From Psettodes erumei (lineage: Eukaryota; Chordata; Actinopteri; Pleuronectiformes; Psettodidae): DNA of 64,000 bases. The notes beneath the pieces are model-generated. The model saw only the letters and a program-made list of their open reading frames with translations. It was not told the DNA's origin and ran no database searches. This document shows, one piece after another, positions 10,244-24,700 of this stretch. The translations under genes were made by a program, and so were the position numbers. Positions within the stretch are counted from its first letter, which is position 1; each line of letters begins with the position of its first letter. The stretch spans positions 1,816,501 through 1,880,500 of the forward strand of contig JAFBJZ010000951.1 in assembly GCA_016785225.1 (NCBI GenBank), read 5' to 3'.

Positions 10244-12852
10244 TTATATTTATAAGCAATGCTGAAAATGTGCAATGCCTTTGGTGGCTTATTTCAGAAC
10301 TACAGTATTACAGGGAATTGTTTTGAGCTCATGTTTCTCACATCTTCTGCTCTGCTTGGGCTGCAAGGGGAGATGGTCTGCAATGCAATATGTAGACCAT
10401 GAATATATACATTTTATTTGCAGCACTTTTATTTATCTATTTTTTAATATTTGATGCTTTGTTTTTGTGAAATTAATATTTACAGTCAGCGAGGTAGCTG
10501 AAACAGAAAAAAAAAGTTATTGTGTCATTGTAGCATGCTGTGTTCAGCAGCACTGGTGGGTTGTAAGGAGGCATGTTCCATTTTTTAACAAAGAAATTAT
10601 GGAGAGCATGCCTTAACATTAAGAGGTACTGTCAAGTTGACTCCTGAGGTTGCATCTCATTCAGCCACCACAAACTGTGCATCAGCCAAGTGGATGCGTG
10701 AAACACTTTATTGGGGGAATGTTCAAACTTTTTTTACTGGATAAAAACACCACTTTCTCTTACAGACAACTACAGTAGGTACAGATTAAGTAAGGCACGA
10801 CACCCAAGATGAAAGAAAGGGCATTTATGTCACAATAAATCTTTCACACCCAAACCTCCGCTGGTGGCTATTACCCATATTTTTTTTAGTTGTCAGAGAC
10901 CAAAAAAGACAGTAATCGATCTGTGAAGGAAAGTTTCACAAAAGATTTTACAATTGGACTACAAACAACAAATGTTCATGACATTTGGGGGAAATCTCAA
11001 CTGGCACTGTTGAGAAAGCAGACAAGAGTGGAAGACTGAACAGTCTGTTAACTGTGATGGTGATGGAGAGCAGTTTCATACCGAAGGAAAGGCTGGTTAA
11101 GCTGAAACAACTGCAACTGAACGAAATTTGAAATCACTGAGAAATTTGCCTGAAGTTAAATGATGCTTTTTAATGACTGAAGTGCCATTTCATTTTAATG
11201 TGACAGAAGGTTTATTATAATATCAATTATAATATAAGTGTGCTTTAATTTACAGGTATGAGGAACTCTGGTGACCAGCAAAAAAAGTGACCTAATGATG
11301 CCACCTGGGCAATTCTGTTGGCGGTTCGATGGTTTGCTGATGGCTGGGTGTTTTTAGGACTGACCAGTTTTTATATACTGTGTGTTTAGGCTTCAAGTCC
11401 AGCTGTCTAAAATACATACAGTATATCTATAACCGCGCTGGGTTATGGGAGCAGTAGTTATAATGCCTTACTATACTATGACCAATTTCATGACATTTTT
11501 ATGCCTTATTATGTGAAGTTATTTTAAGATGTTTTCATGCCTTACTGTTGTATGATATATGACATTCCTATGCCTTATTATACAATGACATCTTTCATGA
11601 AGTTTTGATGCTATACTATTTTTTATCTCTTATTGTATTACGACATGTTTAGTGATGTGATATAGTGATATTTTTTTGTATGCTATGGCATTTTTCATGA
11701 CACTTTTCATTCTTCCTCCATTCACAGGTTTTATAGCTGTAGACAGTATTACTGGGAATGACTGAATGACAAGAATCCCCCATGGCAAACAAATTGTAGT
11801 GCCCCTAAGCTAATCACAAGTCCACACTTTTATAATAGATCACTACGTCATCAATCAAGAAGTAACCACTATGCTAAGTGTTTAACAGGTTCTGATTGGA
11901 CAGAATTCCTTTCGTGTAAAGGCTGAGGAGCACCTACAGATGGCACCTTTATTTTTTATTGTTCTGTTTGAGTGCAAGGAAACATAGAGGCCTTTAGAGC
12001 CTCAATATGGAATTTATTTTGAGATTACATGTTTTATTGTTCATCTATGGTCTTAAAGAGTTTGAGTTTTACATGTGAAATACACTTTTGCAACTTTCAT
12101 AGCCCATCACAACTCCAAAATACAGGATAACCCTTTCTTCAGTGTCTGCAAAGGTTATCAGCATAAACACAACTTTTAAAGCCTCAAAATACTTTTTTAC
12201 TCTGTCACATAGTGTCAGTCCCTGTAACAAAAAGCAATCAGTTAAAGAGTGGTGAAAATGTGTTCAATCCAATTACAATATAAAGCCAGTAGTGGGGTGA
12301 CAGTGATTTGAAAGGAGGTGTCATGCAGCAAAAACAGATTGCCTTAAAGCACATCCTTTCAGTTCTGTCAGTCAGACCTTCATTTACAGGTAGGGAAGCT
12401 TTCACGGAAAGCAGTGATATAGTATTCCACTCACTGGTCAGTAGCCTCTGCTTATTTCTGCAGCTACGGTCAAAGTCAGTCTCTTTCTCCAGGGCATTTG
12501 GAGCATATGAACGGGAACCTTAGACTCCTCCCTCTAATCTGAAATTAGATTATATCGTTTTCTCTGATGGACAGAAAAGGGCCACACAAGACCTGGTGTA
12601 TTTGTTATTCTTTAAGTTTTAGTAAAATACTGTAGTCCTGTAATCATTTTTTTTCAAAAGGGGACTTGGGCTGCAGAGTTCTGGGAATGTGAACTCAAAA
12701 CTTTGTGATCCTGTGATCTCCACAGCGATCTTCTTGCTTCCTGTCCCACCTCCTTTTTCCAGACAAAAAAAAAGATTTGTGCAGCCCGAACCAGTGCCAG
12801 TGTGATTGTTCATGCCCTTTCTGTGTGTATACACACACCTGTCAGTAGGTCA
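10244..12852. other. convergent intergenic region and probable bmpr1b 3' UTR
   Basis: The DNA between the two gene tails has no coding sequence that I recognise. Reading on the - strand from the bmpr1b stop, AATAAA candidates occur at about 12036-12031 and 11958-11943. The segment 11.9-12.85 kb is therefore the likely bmpr1b 3' UTR. The tandem array at 11455-11705 lies just beyond it. Confidence 0.5.
11455..11705. repeat. degenerate tandem repeat, ~33-40 bp unit, AT-rich
   Basis: The phrase ATGCC-TTA(C/T)T recurs at about 11462, 11502, 11538 and 11571, with a diverged copy near 11608. Between these lie variants of TATGACATTTTTCATGACAT. Spacing is 33-40 bp, so this is an old array of about six units. 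Related sequence occurs in the opposite orientation at 14105-14590. Confidence 0.65.
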
Positions 12853-12978
12853 TCACAGCTTGATATCCTGTGACTCTGACATCTTAGCAAGTGTCTTTTT
12901 GACCCGGAGTGCTGTGAGACGGGACGCTGGGTTGTGGGCCCAGCATTCTGTCATCAGCTTCCCCATCTGCCGTAAACA
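12853..12978 (-). CDS. bmpr1b: bmpr1b last coding exon
   Basis: This 126 bp exon follows CCCCCTCAG. It encodes CLRQMGKLMTECWAHNPASR and LTALRVKKTLAKMSESQDIK, ending L-TGA. The C-terminus matches the vertebrate BMPR1B end, so the protein is complete. Confidence 0.95.
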   Translation of the reverse strand, partial: CLRQMGKLMTECWAHNPASRLTALRVKKTLAKMSESQDIKL

Positions 12979-15900
12979 CTGAGGGGGAATACAGATTTGT
13001 GTTATGACGGTCATGGACTCTTGTGTATTTCTACATGTATACATGGCATATACTGATATATTTTACCTCATCACTGGTCCATCGATTTGGAAATGATGGT
13101 CGTAGTCTCTTGATACAGACCACCTCTCTCATGTCTTCATATGAAGGGTCTGTGGGAACTAACTCATGGTACGGCAACTGATACTCCTCAAGGATCCCTA
13201 CAACAAATAATTCCAGAAGCAATTTGTAAATTCTACCTGTAAAAACAGGTAAATCTTTGACCTGAAAATTTTAATTTTTTTCATAATCCATACTGCATAA
13301 CCATCAAAAAAGGTTGTCTTAATTTAGATTTTTGTTTTATATATTTCTGCAATAGTCTAGCTTTTAAAGTTATCTGTGTGAAGAAGAGAAATGCATAACC
13401 AGTATTTACTGTTCTTACCTCCTGAGACACAACGCCTAGCAATCTCCCAAAGAATAAGCCCAAAGCTGTACATGTCCGCCATGATGTACGACTGAAAATG
13501 ACTTCTGTTCAGAGTTTCATCGAGAACCTCTGGAGGCATGTAACGCTTTGTACCAACTCTAGTGTTGGGAGGGATGTCTACCTCATTGGTGTCACTGCAA
13601 AATAACAGTAAATGTGTAAATTAAAAATCAATTGGCAATGAACATAACTGATTCATTTGAAATAATTTCAGTGTAATATATTCTGATCTATGAATATTTC
13701 TGATCACAATGAGAAGAATTCAGAAAAACCTGGATTCAAATTAAGAAAATTATGATATTTCTTAAAATCATAATAAACAGTATGTGCCTGACAATCTTAC
13801 CTAATGAACTTCACCGCCAGTCCAAGGTCAGCTATACAGCAGGTCCCATTTCTTTTCACGAGTATGTTCTTACTCTTCAGATCCCTGTGAGCAATGGCAG
13901 GTTTTCCCTGTGTGCCAAAGATCTCAGTGTGGAGGTGACAGAGTCCTGATACAGAAGAGTAGGCCAGTCGCAGCATGGCTTTGTTGTCGAGGGTGGTTGA
14001 TTTGAGGTAGTCATACAAGGATCCATTTTCATGGTAGTCTGTGATCAGGTAGAGCTGCGTCCAAGACCCAGTTCCTTTAATATCTGCAGCTATAAAACCT
14101 ATGAAGCGAGGAAAAGTGAAAAATGTCATACTATAATAAGGCATAGAAACCTCATTAAAAATGTCATATAACAGAAAAGCATGAAATGTTTATGAAAAAT
14201 GTCATTAAAGAATAACAGATGTGAAAATCTGGAATAATTTCATACTACGTAAAGGTGTACAGGAGTAGAAAAATATAAGTATAGTATAGTATAATATTTT
14301 GTAAAAACTGAATAAATGAGTGTATACTGTGTTGTAAAAATTTTTAAAATGTTGTTTTTTTACCAAATATGTTGGAAAAACAGGAAACATGTCATTATTT
14401 GATATGTTCTAAAATGCAACAAAACATCACAGGAAAGTGTTTTATTAACATGCCATAGCATATTGGGTGTTAAAAATGCAAAAAAGGTCATTTTTAGTAT
14501 TTTACTAAATGAAAAAAACACATACTATGTCAAAAAATCGCAAAAAAATGACATATAGTAATGATCTAAAATGTCATGAAAACTTTTACTAAGTATTAAA
14601 TATAGTGAATCTTCTATTGTGAATCTACAAACCAGAAACAAAATGAACCTTTTTTGTATGAATTGTGTGCTAATTTTGCATTGATATCATTATGTAGGTA
14701 CTCAGAAGGTTACTTTCTTAAACGCATCATTTTATTAAGGAAAATTCATCATTGATGTTGTGACCAAAGAGAGAAGCGAGTCTTACCCAGTATGTTCTCG
14801 TGTCTCATCAAGACGGTCTGGTAGATTTCAGTCTCTCTGAACCAACTGGCCTCCTCAGTGGTGAAAAAAACTTTAACAGCCACTTTTTCTCCCCTCCACC
14901 TGCCCATCCATACCTCTCCATACCTCCCCTTGCCGATTTGCTTCACCATCTGAATCTGCTTGGCTATTGTTCTCTGGACCTAAGTTGAAGCAAAAGATTT
15001 GAAATCTTTAAATAAGGTTATGCATTACAGTACTAATGTTTTTTTTTCAGTATTTCTATCTCATTATGCTTTGAAATTCTAATGTAATGTGATATAGGAA
15101 CTAGCCAACAAAATCTGGAATAGTATCTTCTTTGTTAATTAACACACTTGCTTTCCCAGATAGAAAAAGCCTAAAAACAATATTTCAAACCTCTTTTATG
15201 AAAAGAATAAATTCAACTCTTATCTCAACACAAGTGGTAAAAACCTAACCAGTTAGGATGTTATGGGCCCTGATGTGTATGTACTAACATATACACTGAT
15301 CAGCTACAACATTAAAACCAGTTAGCAGTTTTAATATTGTGACTGATGAGTGTAGTGGATCCATTAAGCATCAGGAACAGGTGCATGGCTGTAATGTGGA
15401 TATCATACCAGTAGAGGGAGGCCTGAGCCCGAGCCAGAGCTTTGTGACTGCTCAATCAGGTCCTTCAGAGATTCTCCAGGGGGTATGTAGGTCTCATCCT
15501 GCTCCAGACCAATACTGTACCGAGGACGAGACTCCTGACGCTTATACCTGTAACACAGCATAAATCAGTACACACTCGTGGAAAAGTAACATCTATTTTT
15601 AATGAGTTATGCTCTGTATATGCTATGTATATTATACTATTATAAACAGAAGGTCCCCAAAGAGTGGTGCTGTAAACCTAAGAAAAATGTGTGACTGAGT
15701 GTGGGTGAGTGTTTGACTATCTAATAGTTTGCTGCATTTACCTGAAATAGCAGAAGACAATAATAAGAGCCAATATAATGCTGCAAATGGTGACTGAGAT
15801 CAACAAGGCCATGTGGTGGATCTTTCCATCTACATAGACTAGAGAGGTTTTGATAAAGAGGTGAAAGGGGGGGGGGGTAAAAAGAAATCAAGTATCAGTC

Positions 15901-18900
15901 ACATTTGCCATGTCCTGCTTTCCATCTTTGTGTCACACATCCACAATCATGTGATGACTGTGAAACAACTGGACAAAAATCTAATCAAAATCTCTGATAT
16001 CCTTAATAGAAAAAAAAAACTTGGGGACAAAATTGATAAAATTGTATCAAATAAATCAGTTATCTTCCAAGTCACTTGAAGGAACTGGTTAACACTCAAT
16101 TAAGCACAAATCATATTTCACTCATCAATTTTTCATTTTCTTCTGGCACACACTCTTTCCCCTCAAGGCTGCAGTCAACAGCAAGAGGAAGCCCTCAGCC
16201 TAGTCGATGAATTCTCTTCCTGATCCCGTATGATAGGGTTTCAGATTGATGACTTTGCCCTCCATGTCTTCTGGGGCTTGTGATTTCCCTGGGAATCTAG
16301 GCTTACTGCCTCTCAAATACACAAAAAAGAATTTCACACTCACACATAGGGTATAGTGTTGTACACAGTGGAACCCTCAGTATTCTTTTGACACCAAGTG
16401 GCTTTGGCGAGCCCTAGACAGGACAGTTTGTCAGTAACTCCCACTGTCTCCCCCACCTCAGAGGTCTTTTACTCTTTATCACGATCTCTATCTCTGAATC
16501 CCATCTGCTGTAACATCATCGGCCACAGTTCTTGGCCCCCTGTCTATATCACTGTCACCGCCACACTGTCACTGTCGCCTGCTAACTGGAGAACAAGCGG
16601 CTCTTTAAAATCTTTCTTGTGTTTCACAGGCAAGAAATAATTGTAAAGGAATGAGAGTGGATGGATGAACTTACGAGGTGGTTTGAGTGGTGGCAGTGTA
16701 GGATGCAGGTTTTTGTTACAGTAATCTTGGTCTGTACAGCACTCTAGTGATCTCCTCTGACGTGAGTTCCCTGTGTCCTGGAAGACAGAGAAGTGATTTT
16801 TTTCCCCAGCTTTTTCCCTCAGTGCAAAAAAAATCTTATTATTATTATTATAAGTAATTTGGCAGAATATTCAAATGTCATTCACTAGTTACACTTTATT
16901 AAATGGGAAGAACCTCATTTTTCCACTTCAATGTCTTAGTACTATATATTGAAGATCTTCAGATTTTCAATGGTTGCTGGAACATCTTTGACTTCTAGGA
17001 CATTGTGATGTACATTCTTCACTATATTGGAATAATTTACATAACAAACATTTTATCAATCATTTATCACTTACTTACTTACTATCAATTAATTATTTAT
17101 TTACTTATTTAAGTCCATTACCATCCATACTATAGAGAGAGAGAGAGATAGACAGAAGATACAAAAGGAAATGTTTGTAATAAGGACAGTATAATTTGGA
17201 TGGTCAGTCATGGTTAGGTCCTCACCCTACACTGAAACTCTGAACCGACAAGCCCCAGGCAACCTGCAGTCTGGACCGGTACCCCTCCTTCCTCCTCCAC
17301 CATGGTAAAACAGTAGCCATCAGTCCTGGAAAACAAGGTTTAGCGACAATAAGTACCTCAACCATGCTTTCATGAAGAAACAATATGTTATGTTATGTGA
17401 ATGCATAACCACAGGTGCATACACTGAACAGCTACTGTATATAGTTGTGTCTTGGGCTCCTCTCCTTACCTGCATGTGTTGTTGGTTGAATCTTCTGGGC
17501 AATGGTGATAGCAGTGGCACCACAGTATTCTTTGGGAGGATAAAGCAGGAGCTGTGCTGCCACTAGTCTCCTTCCCATTGTCCACTGCCACCTTACTGGA
17601 TGCTCTCAGCAGCATACTGTCCAATATGTTGCCTGTCACAAAACAGAAAGAATGAGACAAGAGAAGAGGTTTAGCTGGAAGAGAAACAGAAAGAAAATGT
17701 TGAAATCACACTCATGCATTATATTTTTATACACAGGAAAGAACATGGTGCTATCACTGCCAGGGGCAAGGCTTGTGTTATTACTGCCATCAAAGAACTG
17801 AAAGTATCTGCAGGTATTTGCAGCAACACAGCTAGACCAGCTGTATGTGTTTCATTACCTGCGAAACTTGTGGAGTTGAAAAAAGTTATTAAGATTGAGA
17901 AAGAAGATATATAATATTCAGAGGAACATGTTCCAACATACTGAGCTTGTTCAGGCAGACGTTTCAAGTTATGCTGATTAATTGGCTCTGTTGTGTATCC
18001 AACACACACCCTTTGCAATAAGGCATTGTTATGCGGTGAATACTCTGACCCCACACTGTTGACCCTCTTTGCTCTGATACACTGCTTAGTTGTGTTCACT
18101 GCTGTTGACGCTGCCTACCACTGTTAATGCTGCATTTACAAACAAGCTCATACTACTCTTACATAATAATGGTGAGCCAGTGTTTGTTCTGTCCGTGTTC
18201 AACTGATGGAGTTTATGAGGCTACTGATCTGCACTCTTCCAGATCTCATTTAAAACTGTAAATTAACTCTGTTCTTTGGACCATGTATCATGATGGATTA
18301 ATCCTGTAGTTTGTGTGATTTTACTGCTGTAATGCTGCCGCTGAATTTCGTTCATAGTGCACTTCACGAGCCCTGACTCAATCGGCATGCACCTGTAGGT
18401 CTGTTAGTTTTCTGAAGGGAAAGGCTTAATATCTTTAGTTTCCTGCTTCTACTGTGTTGGTGTATGCTTGCAGGGAGGGATGAGGTCAGAGGCAAGACGG
18501 CAAATATTGTATCGACTGTGCATTTACATCATAAATCCATTCCACGTGAGCTGGCTGACTGAACTTAAATATAATCCAACTTACTGCATTGAAATGCACA
18601 TTGAATCTATTCAATCTGAAAAATATAACATAGCCTAACTAAATAAATATGAAATGAATTGAAATGAACCGAGAAAACTCGAGAGTCAAAGCATGCACCA
18701 GATTGAAAAAAGAATGACAAACTGAAAGCTCAAAACCCTGATGTGGTGAAATGTGTTCACTCACAGCAGCAGTTATATTTAATTTTTTTTTTTTTTTTTA
18801 CAACTGATACAGCTCCAAGGAACTGGAACAAAGCTCTTATATTCCCCTGATATCCTATTTCAAAAGGGCACCTGTTTGTCACTTAAGGGGGGAAAAAAGG

Positions 18901-21669
18901 GATCACGGAAGTGTCTTTTCTTCATGGCTTTTAAGATTTTCATTCCTTCCAGCATGATCATTGAGACCAGATGCTTAACAGCTGCAAGTAGAGATAGTCC
19001 AAAATAAGCATGAGTCCTTCCTCCCTGAAAAACACTACTGGCAGATACAGAATCTGCTCTACACCTCTTTCAACCTCTCGTTCTCAAGTTCAGGCTTCAA
19101 TTTGAGCAGATGCTTCTCACAAATGCTGAGAATAAATAGACAGACAATATGTGTGAAAGGGTATGTATACAATGATGTACTTCTGTTTGTCTCTGCAAAA
19201 GTTAACTGTCCTTATGGTGAACTACAGTAATGCATAAGTGATTGAGATAACTGCGTCTAGTTTTAATACAGGTCAGAAGGTACTGCATGGGTACTGCACT
19301 TACACAAAAGAAGACACTGGTTATGCATATGGAAATTCCATACTACTGCCTGCTTCTGACGGATTTTATTTGTTATTTTTTGTTGGGCTGGGCGCTTTAA
19401 TGTTAAATAGTCCAACAAGTGCAAGTGCAACAAGGGAAGAGAGGATTTCCAGCATATAGTCTTACTGAAATACTGTATGACTGTGGGTCCTGCTTATCTC
19501 CATTAAAAGGCTCATCTAGCCACATAACAAGTCAACTGGCCATTGTTAAATACATTATGTGGCTAATGGCACCCAGCACTATGTGAGCACTTTTAAACTG
19601 ATATTTTCTGGTGCTTTTGAATGCCTGTCTTTTTGAGCTCTTTTTTCACCACTCTTGGCACTTGGTTGATCACAGAAACAGCTTTTTGCTACAACAGCTT
19701 TATTGTCTGCATACTTAACAAAGCTCAGGATCACGGAAATACTAGAGTTTCAGTTTCAACTTAAAAGTCACATTAATGGAAGTATATAAGCACTAAAGTA
19801 CTTTAATTACTTTATATCAGAAAATGAGCAATGACACATCCAAAGTGAAAATGTATGATTTTGTTGTAATATTAAAGCTATAAGACGTGAAGGCAAGGTC
19901 ATTTGCTGGTCTGATATCCACATTTTTAAAAATCTAATTAATCCAAATGAAACATCATTATTCACCTGTATTTTCTTTTATAAAATATTTTAAAAATATG
20001 AAATATATCCTAAAAGCTAATTAGCTATTAGGAGCCTTGTTTCTGTGGCATCTCAAGGTGCTTCACATTCTAATATGCTGAGCAATGAAATGCCTGCACC
20101 ATGAGTGGAAAATCACACAGTCTAACCTGAATGTGTGACAGTGAGGTTCTGTCAGTATACTCATTGGATCAGAAGATAAACTGCAGAGAGCCTTGCCTCT
20201 GAAAAACAAATTGGATTAGATGGAAACTTGAAAATGTGTTGCACATTTTCATGGTGGTTATGCGCTGTCAGTCAAATGTAAGATAATGGGTGGCATCTTC
20301 TCTTTTATCTGACCTCAGCTGTCTTTCACAAGACATCAAAGAGCTTCCTCTGGTGATGAACACTTAAACCTCCCTAATGGGCTGCCACATACAGACACTA
20401 ACACACAAATGTATCCACATACACATGTGCTTTAAAATGCATCTTTCTCTATGACACATTTCACTGTAACTTAGAGTTCATGAACCAATATTCACAAAAC
20501 ATTACGAAATGTAAATTGGAGTTGATTTAAGAAACTAAGGCTCAAAGAAAGGAAAGTCACAGCTAATGCTGTTAGGAGGATTAAAATGTTGTGGCCTGCC
20601 AATCATATTGTGATCTAAGGATTTGATTTTCTCCTTTGTGTTACAATCCAGGAGAAAATGCTGTTGAATGGATGAGGTGGTTGAGCACATTCATCTCATT
20701 CATATTAACAATGATAAATGTGAGTTTGCACCTACAGCTAAGATTCACTCTGACGCGAGTCTAGCTCAAATCTCATCAGTGCTATACTGCAAAATCCCAT
20801 TCTGTTTAGCTTTCTGTAATCAATAAGGAGGTGTGTGTAGTACTGACGATACAGTATGTCACGTGTTCAGCAGTCCTTCCTCTTCAAAACTGAAAAATAT
20901 GAAACAAGAATTCAGAACAGTGGGTTCATAAAAACATTTGTACAAGGGAAACTATCATTACAATAGCCTGAGCATACAATTATAGTCATTTGTCGTCTAT
21001 CATTTCCCACTTTAAATGTCTCTGTTTTGCACAATGATAATGTGTTGACAATACTGCGAGAGAGGGACGGTGGGGTTTAAAGGGGTCACATTAACAACTG
21101 ACCGATTTGAGAGAAAGGGAGCGAGGAAGAGTAGGAGGGGGAGAAGAACAGGGGATTAACAAATGAGAAGTGACAAAGCTGCGGGGAACTGGTGGGCAGT
21201 TTCGCAGCACACAGAAGGGACAGAGCAGAGACCACTGGCCTTTTCCACCCTCCTGCTCACCCCCCCCACACACACACACTTACTCCATCAGACTCCCTAA
21301 TGCTCACTCACTTTGTGCGTTACTTGTTTCCACCACCACCCCCCCTTCCATGAGCCCTTCTCTTCCTCTTTCCTGTATGTTTCAATAAACTAAAGTTCAT
21401 AACCTTTTCTTCCTCTATATAACCTACCCACATCCTTTTCTCTCCACAACTTTTTCCCCCTTTTCTTCCTCTTTTTTGCTTATTCTCACACACAACCTCT
21501 CAATCCTCCTTCACCCCACCCTTCATCCGCTCCTAATCTTCCACTTTCTTTGCCCGGTCTCCCCCGTGTGAGTCCAGAGGATTGTCATGTGAGGTGCTGC
21601 TGTGCTGTTGACAAAACATAAAGCCTTTCACATCCATCCTGCACCTGGAATCCCTGGCCACTGCTTTGC

Positions 21670-21727
<58 letters not shown>

Positions 21728-24700
21728 ATTTACACAAGTGTATGAAAGACAGTGGGAGAGAGGAAAAAGGAAAGAAAAACATCCACCTGTGGAGAATGTT
21801 AAATTCATAAATGCTCTTTGCACAAGACCTAATTGGAAGCTTCACTGAAGTGACCAACCCAATACTTTTCAAACAATCCATATCCCATCACTATAACACA
21901 GGCTGTCTCATGGGTCTGTGCATTCTCCTGACTGATTCTCTTAATTTATCTCATCTGTATCTAATAATCATGATCCAGTATCACACAACCTAATCTTAAA
22001 TGTTTTAGTTTTAGTTTTCTCCTTTTTTGTTGTCTTTGAGTTCTATCTCTGACTACTTAATACTTTGGATACTGCTGATTTTTCCAATAGTTTGCTCCCA
22101 TCTGTCTGTGGGAGGGAGCTTGACCATGGTAAAATATTCTGCCATTTTAGAAAGCAAGAAGTCTCTGTATGATCCTCTGATCTTGTCTTCATGCAAAGAG
22201 TGGGTTTAGAGTGCAATAAAGTGTGTTTTAAATAGTACACATACATTCTGGCTTGCTAAGAAAAATATGTTCACTGTTGTAAACTGAGAAACATAAGGCA
22301 GCCTTTCATTGATAATGTAGTCTGAAAATGGATTGAATGAGTGTCATTAATAAAACAGTTTAAGAAATATTTTGGAAGCATGAACTGTAAGAAAATGTTG
22401 CTCCTGTGGTCTGGTCTTGGCTGTTGTAGGGGAGACTAATGTAAAAAAACAAACTACATTGACCAGTGGGGCTGTAGTCCAGACCTAAGTGCCACTAATG
22501 TCAAAACATGCTTCAAGTTAAGCGATTTGTGCTCTGAAACTGGCCGATTTTCCCGGCACTACAGTGACACTATAATTGTTTCAAGCTCTTTCACTAAAAT
22601 GACCTATCAGATACCAGTATGAGCTTTCAGATCTCCCCTATGGGCTTTTTCAGGCTAGATGGCAGGATACAGGGGCCACTGTCAACACGTAATTAACAAC
22701 CGTGGCCTCACAAACCCCCAAAAAAGCTAAAGGCCTCTTTTCAACAGATGCTGCTTTGTAAAAACTGAAAAAGAAAAGAAGACAGATATTTAGTCAGTCA
22801 AAGGGGAAAGAAGTGAAGGAGAGGGCTATTGTGGATGAGATAGCGAGATGAAGAAAAGAGATTCAGAGGAAGACAGACAGAGGGAAACAGAAAGAGGCAG
22901 AAGATATTCATTAATTATCCTGGCCATGTCAAACAAGGCCTACCAGAAAAGCCCTTTCACCATGCCCATGTAAACACTACCCAACTCCCCCTTCCACTTA
23001 AGACACACTCATTTGACAACCATGCTCCCCTCCTCGCCCCTTCTCCCCTCTAAGTAGTAGTTCATCTTTCTGGTGTTTGACAGTGCCGTCTGTACAGCAA
23101 AAGAAACATGAAAGGTGAAAAGTTTTTTTTCTTGCTCTCTCCCTCTCTCTCTCTCTCTTAAATGTGTACCTCTCTCTCCACTTCCATGTACTTTCAGTGC
23201 CTGGTCTTATCTTCAAGTTCTTCTTCCTGTCAATTCTGAGATGAGCTGAGCCATCCCACATGTGCAGGAATGTCTTAATGAAACTGAGTTTGTGATCTGG
23301 AGGCTGGTTCCTGGGAAGCTTTCTTGTTTTGGCTAAACTTACTTTAAAATTCAAATGTGTTTTGCCTTTAGTTCTTGTGACAAAGCTTGTGCTCTCACAA
23401 TTTTCTCATTTTAATTGCTTATTTCACCACGTTACCTTTACACCATTTTTGAGGTACAGAAAAAAAAAACTTTTAATACAATGTCCAACCAATACTTCAT
23501 TTTGCAAATATTGTAAGCTGATCATACGCCTATCACTGGTGTATCAGTACTGGCATATGTCTTCTAATACACATCAAAATGACGTTTTTTTTGTTGATGT
23601 TTACAGAAGTTTAAATGCACCAAACAATGCTAGGAATGGCGTCATCCTGTAGTCTGTGTGCAATGAATGCTCTAACTGGTAGCTGGTGGACAACGTATAT
23701 TCTTTAATTGGGTTATTTGTTTAAGAATGCAGCCTTGTGAGTACTGTACCTTTGCAAAGTAATATCAGTAAAAAACTGTCACAAAATCCTCCCAGAAAAG
23801 CTCCACATTCATTCCAGCTCAAAAATTTGCTGTATCGACTGCCATATCAGTAATCTGAATTTTTCGCCCGTAAAATCAATATCAGTATCATCTCAAAAAT
23901 CCCATTTCATCAGGCTCTAATTATTACCACTCTAATAATATTAGAGGAGAAAGCAACAGGCTGATTCCATTTCACTTTTAGCCAGCCAGTGTCAGATAGG
24001 GAGTTTATACTTACTGACAGAGAAAAAATGTGGTTCACAATCTTACGTTGCATTTGGTACCTTGAGGGTATAAAGACGTTATGCATTATTACACTAGCCT
24101 CCCTGTTTTGTTTATCTTTCAAAAGAACCCCAGTCTGCTGTTTTCCTCTTTTATATCCCACACTGTTTCTTTTTCTTCTTTTTTGCTAAACTCCAAGCAC
24201 AAGTAGACATACAAGAACTTGAAACGGAAAATGGAAATCATAGCAACTGCCATTTGAATCCAGTTAAACGTTTCAATCAACCTATCAGTCCTGTGAAAAA
24301 AAGAAATAGGTAAGAAGCTGTGCAGGGCCAACAAAAATGAGCCAATCACAAAATAACGAAGTAATGCAACATGGCTTAGACAGAAAACAGTTCTTAAGAG
24401 GTTTTCCTTAGTAAAAACAGCACAATATAACTTGTGAAAGTAGGGATAAGGGAAGCTTTTGGAGCTGCATTCAGCCCTTCTGTCCTCCAACACAACAACA
24501 TCATCAACAGCTCGTCAATCATTCCTCCATTATGTCACACTGATGAATGATGCAGTAATGAGCCAGTGTCACTCTCTGGTTATACAGCTGTCAACTGCCG
24601 GCTTTATGGTGCAGTCAGTGTGTGTGTCCCTTTTCATAGGGATGAGTGACAAGTACACAAGGATTCCAGAACTCTGGATTAATTCCAGAAGGCCCTCAGC

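Noticed and set aside
17719..18099. 126-codon - strand frame just upstream of the second bmpr1b coding exon
   Set aside because: It would be on the bmpr1b sense strand, but it has no signal-peptide-like start in phase and ends inside the intron without a usable donor. The exon at 34726-34831 fits the phase and biology better.
24119..24493. 124-codon - strand frame with hydrophobic stretches in the bmpr1b intron
   Set aside because: The hydrophobicity comes from T-rich sequence. There are no family features, and intronic antisense context gives no support.
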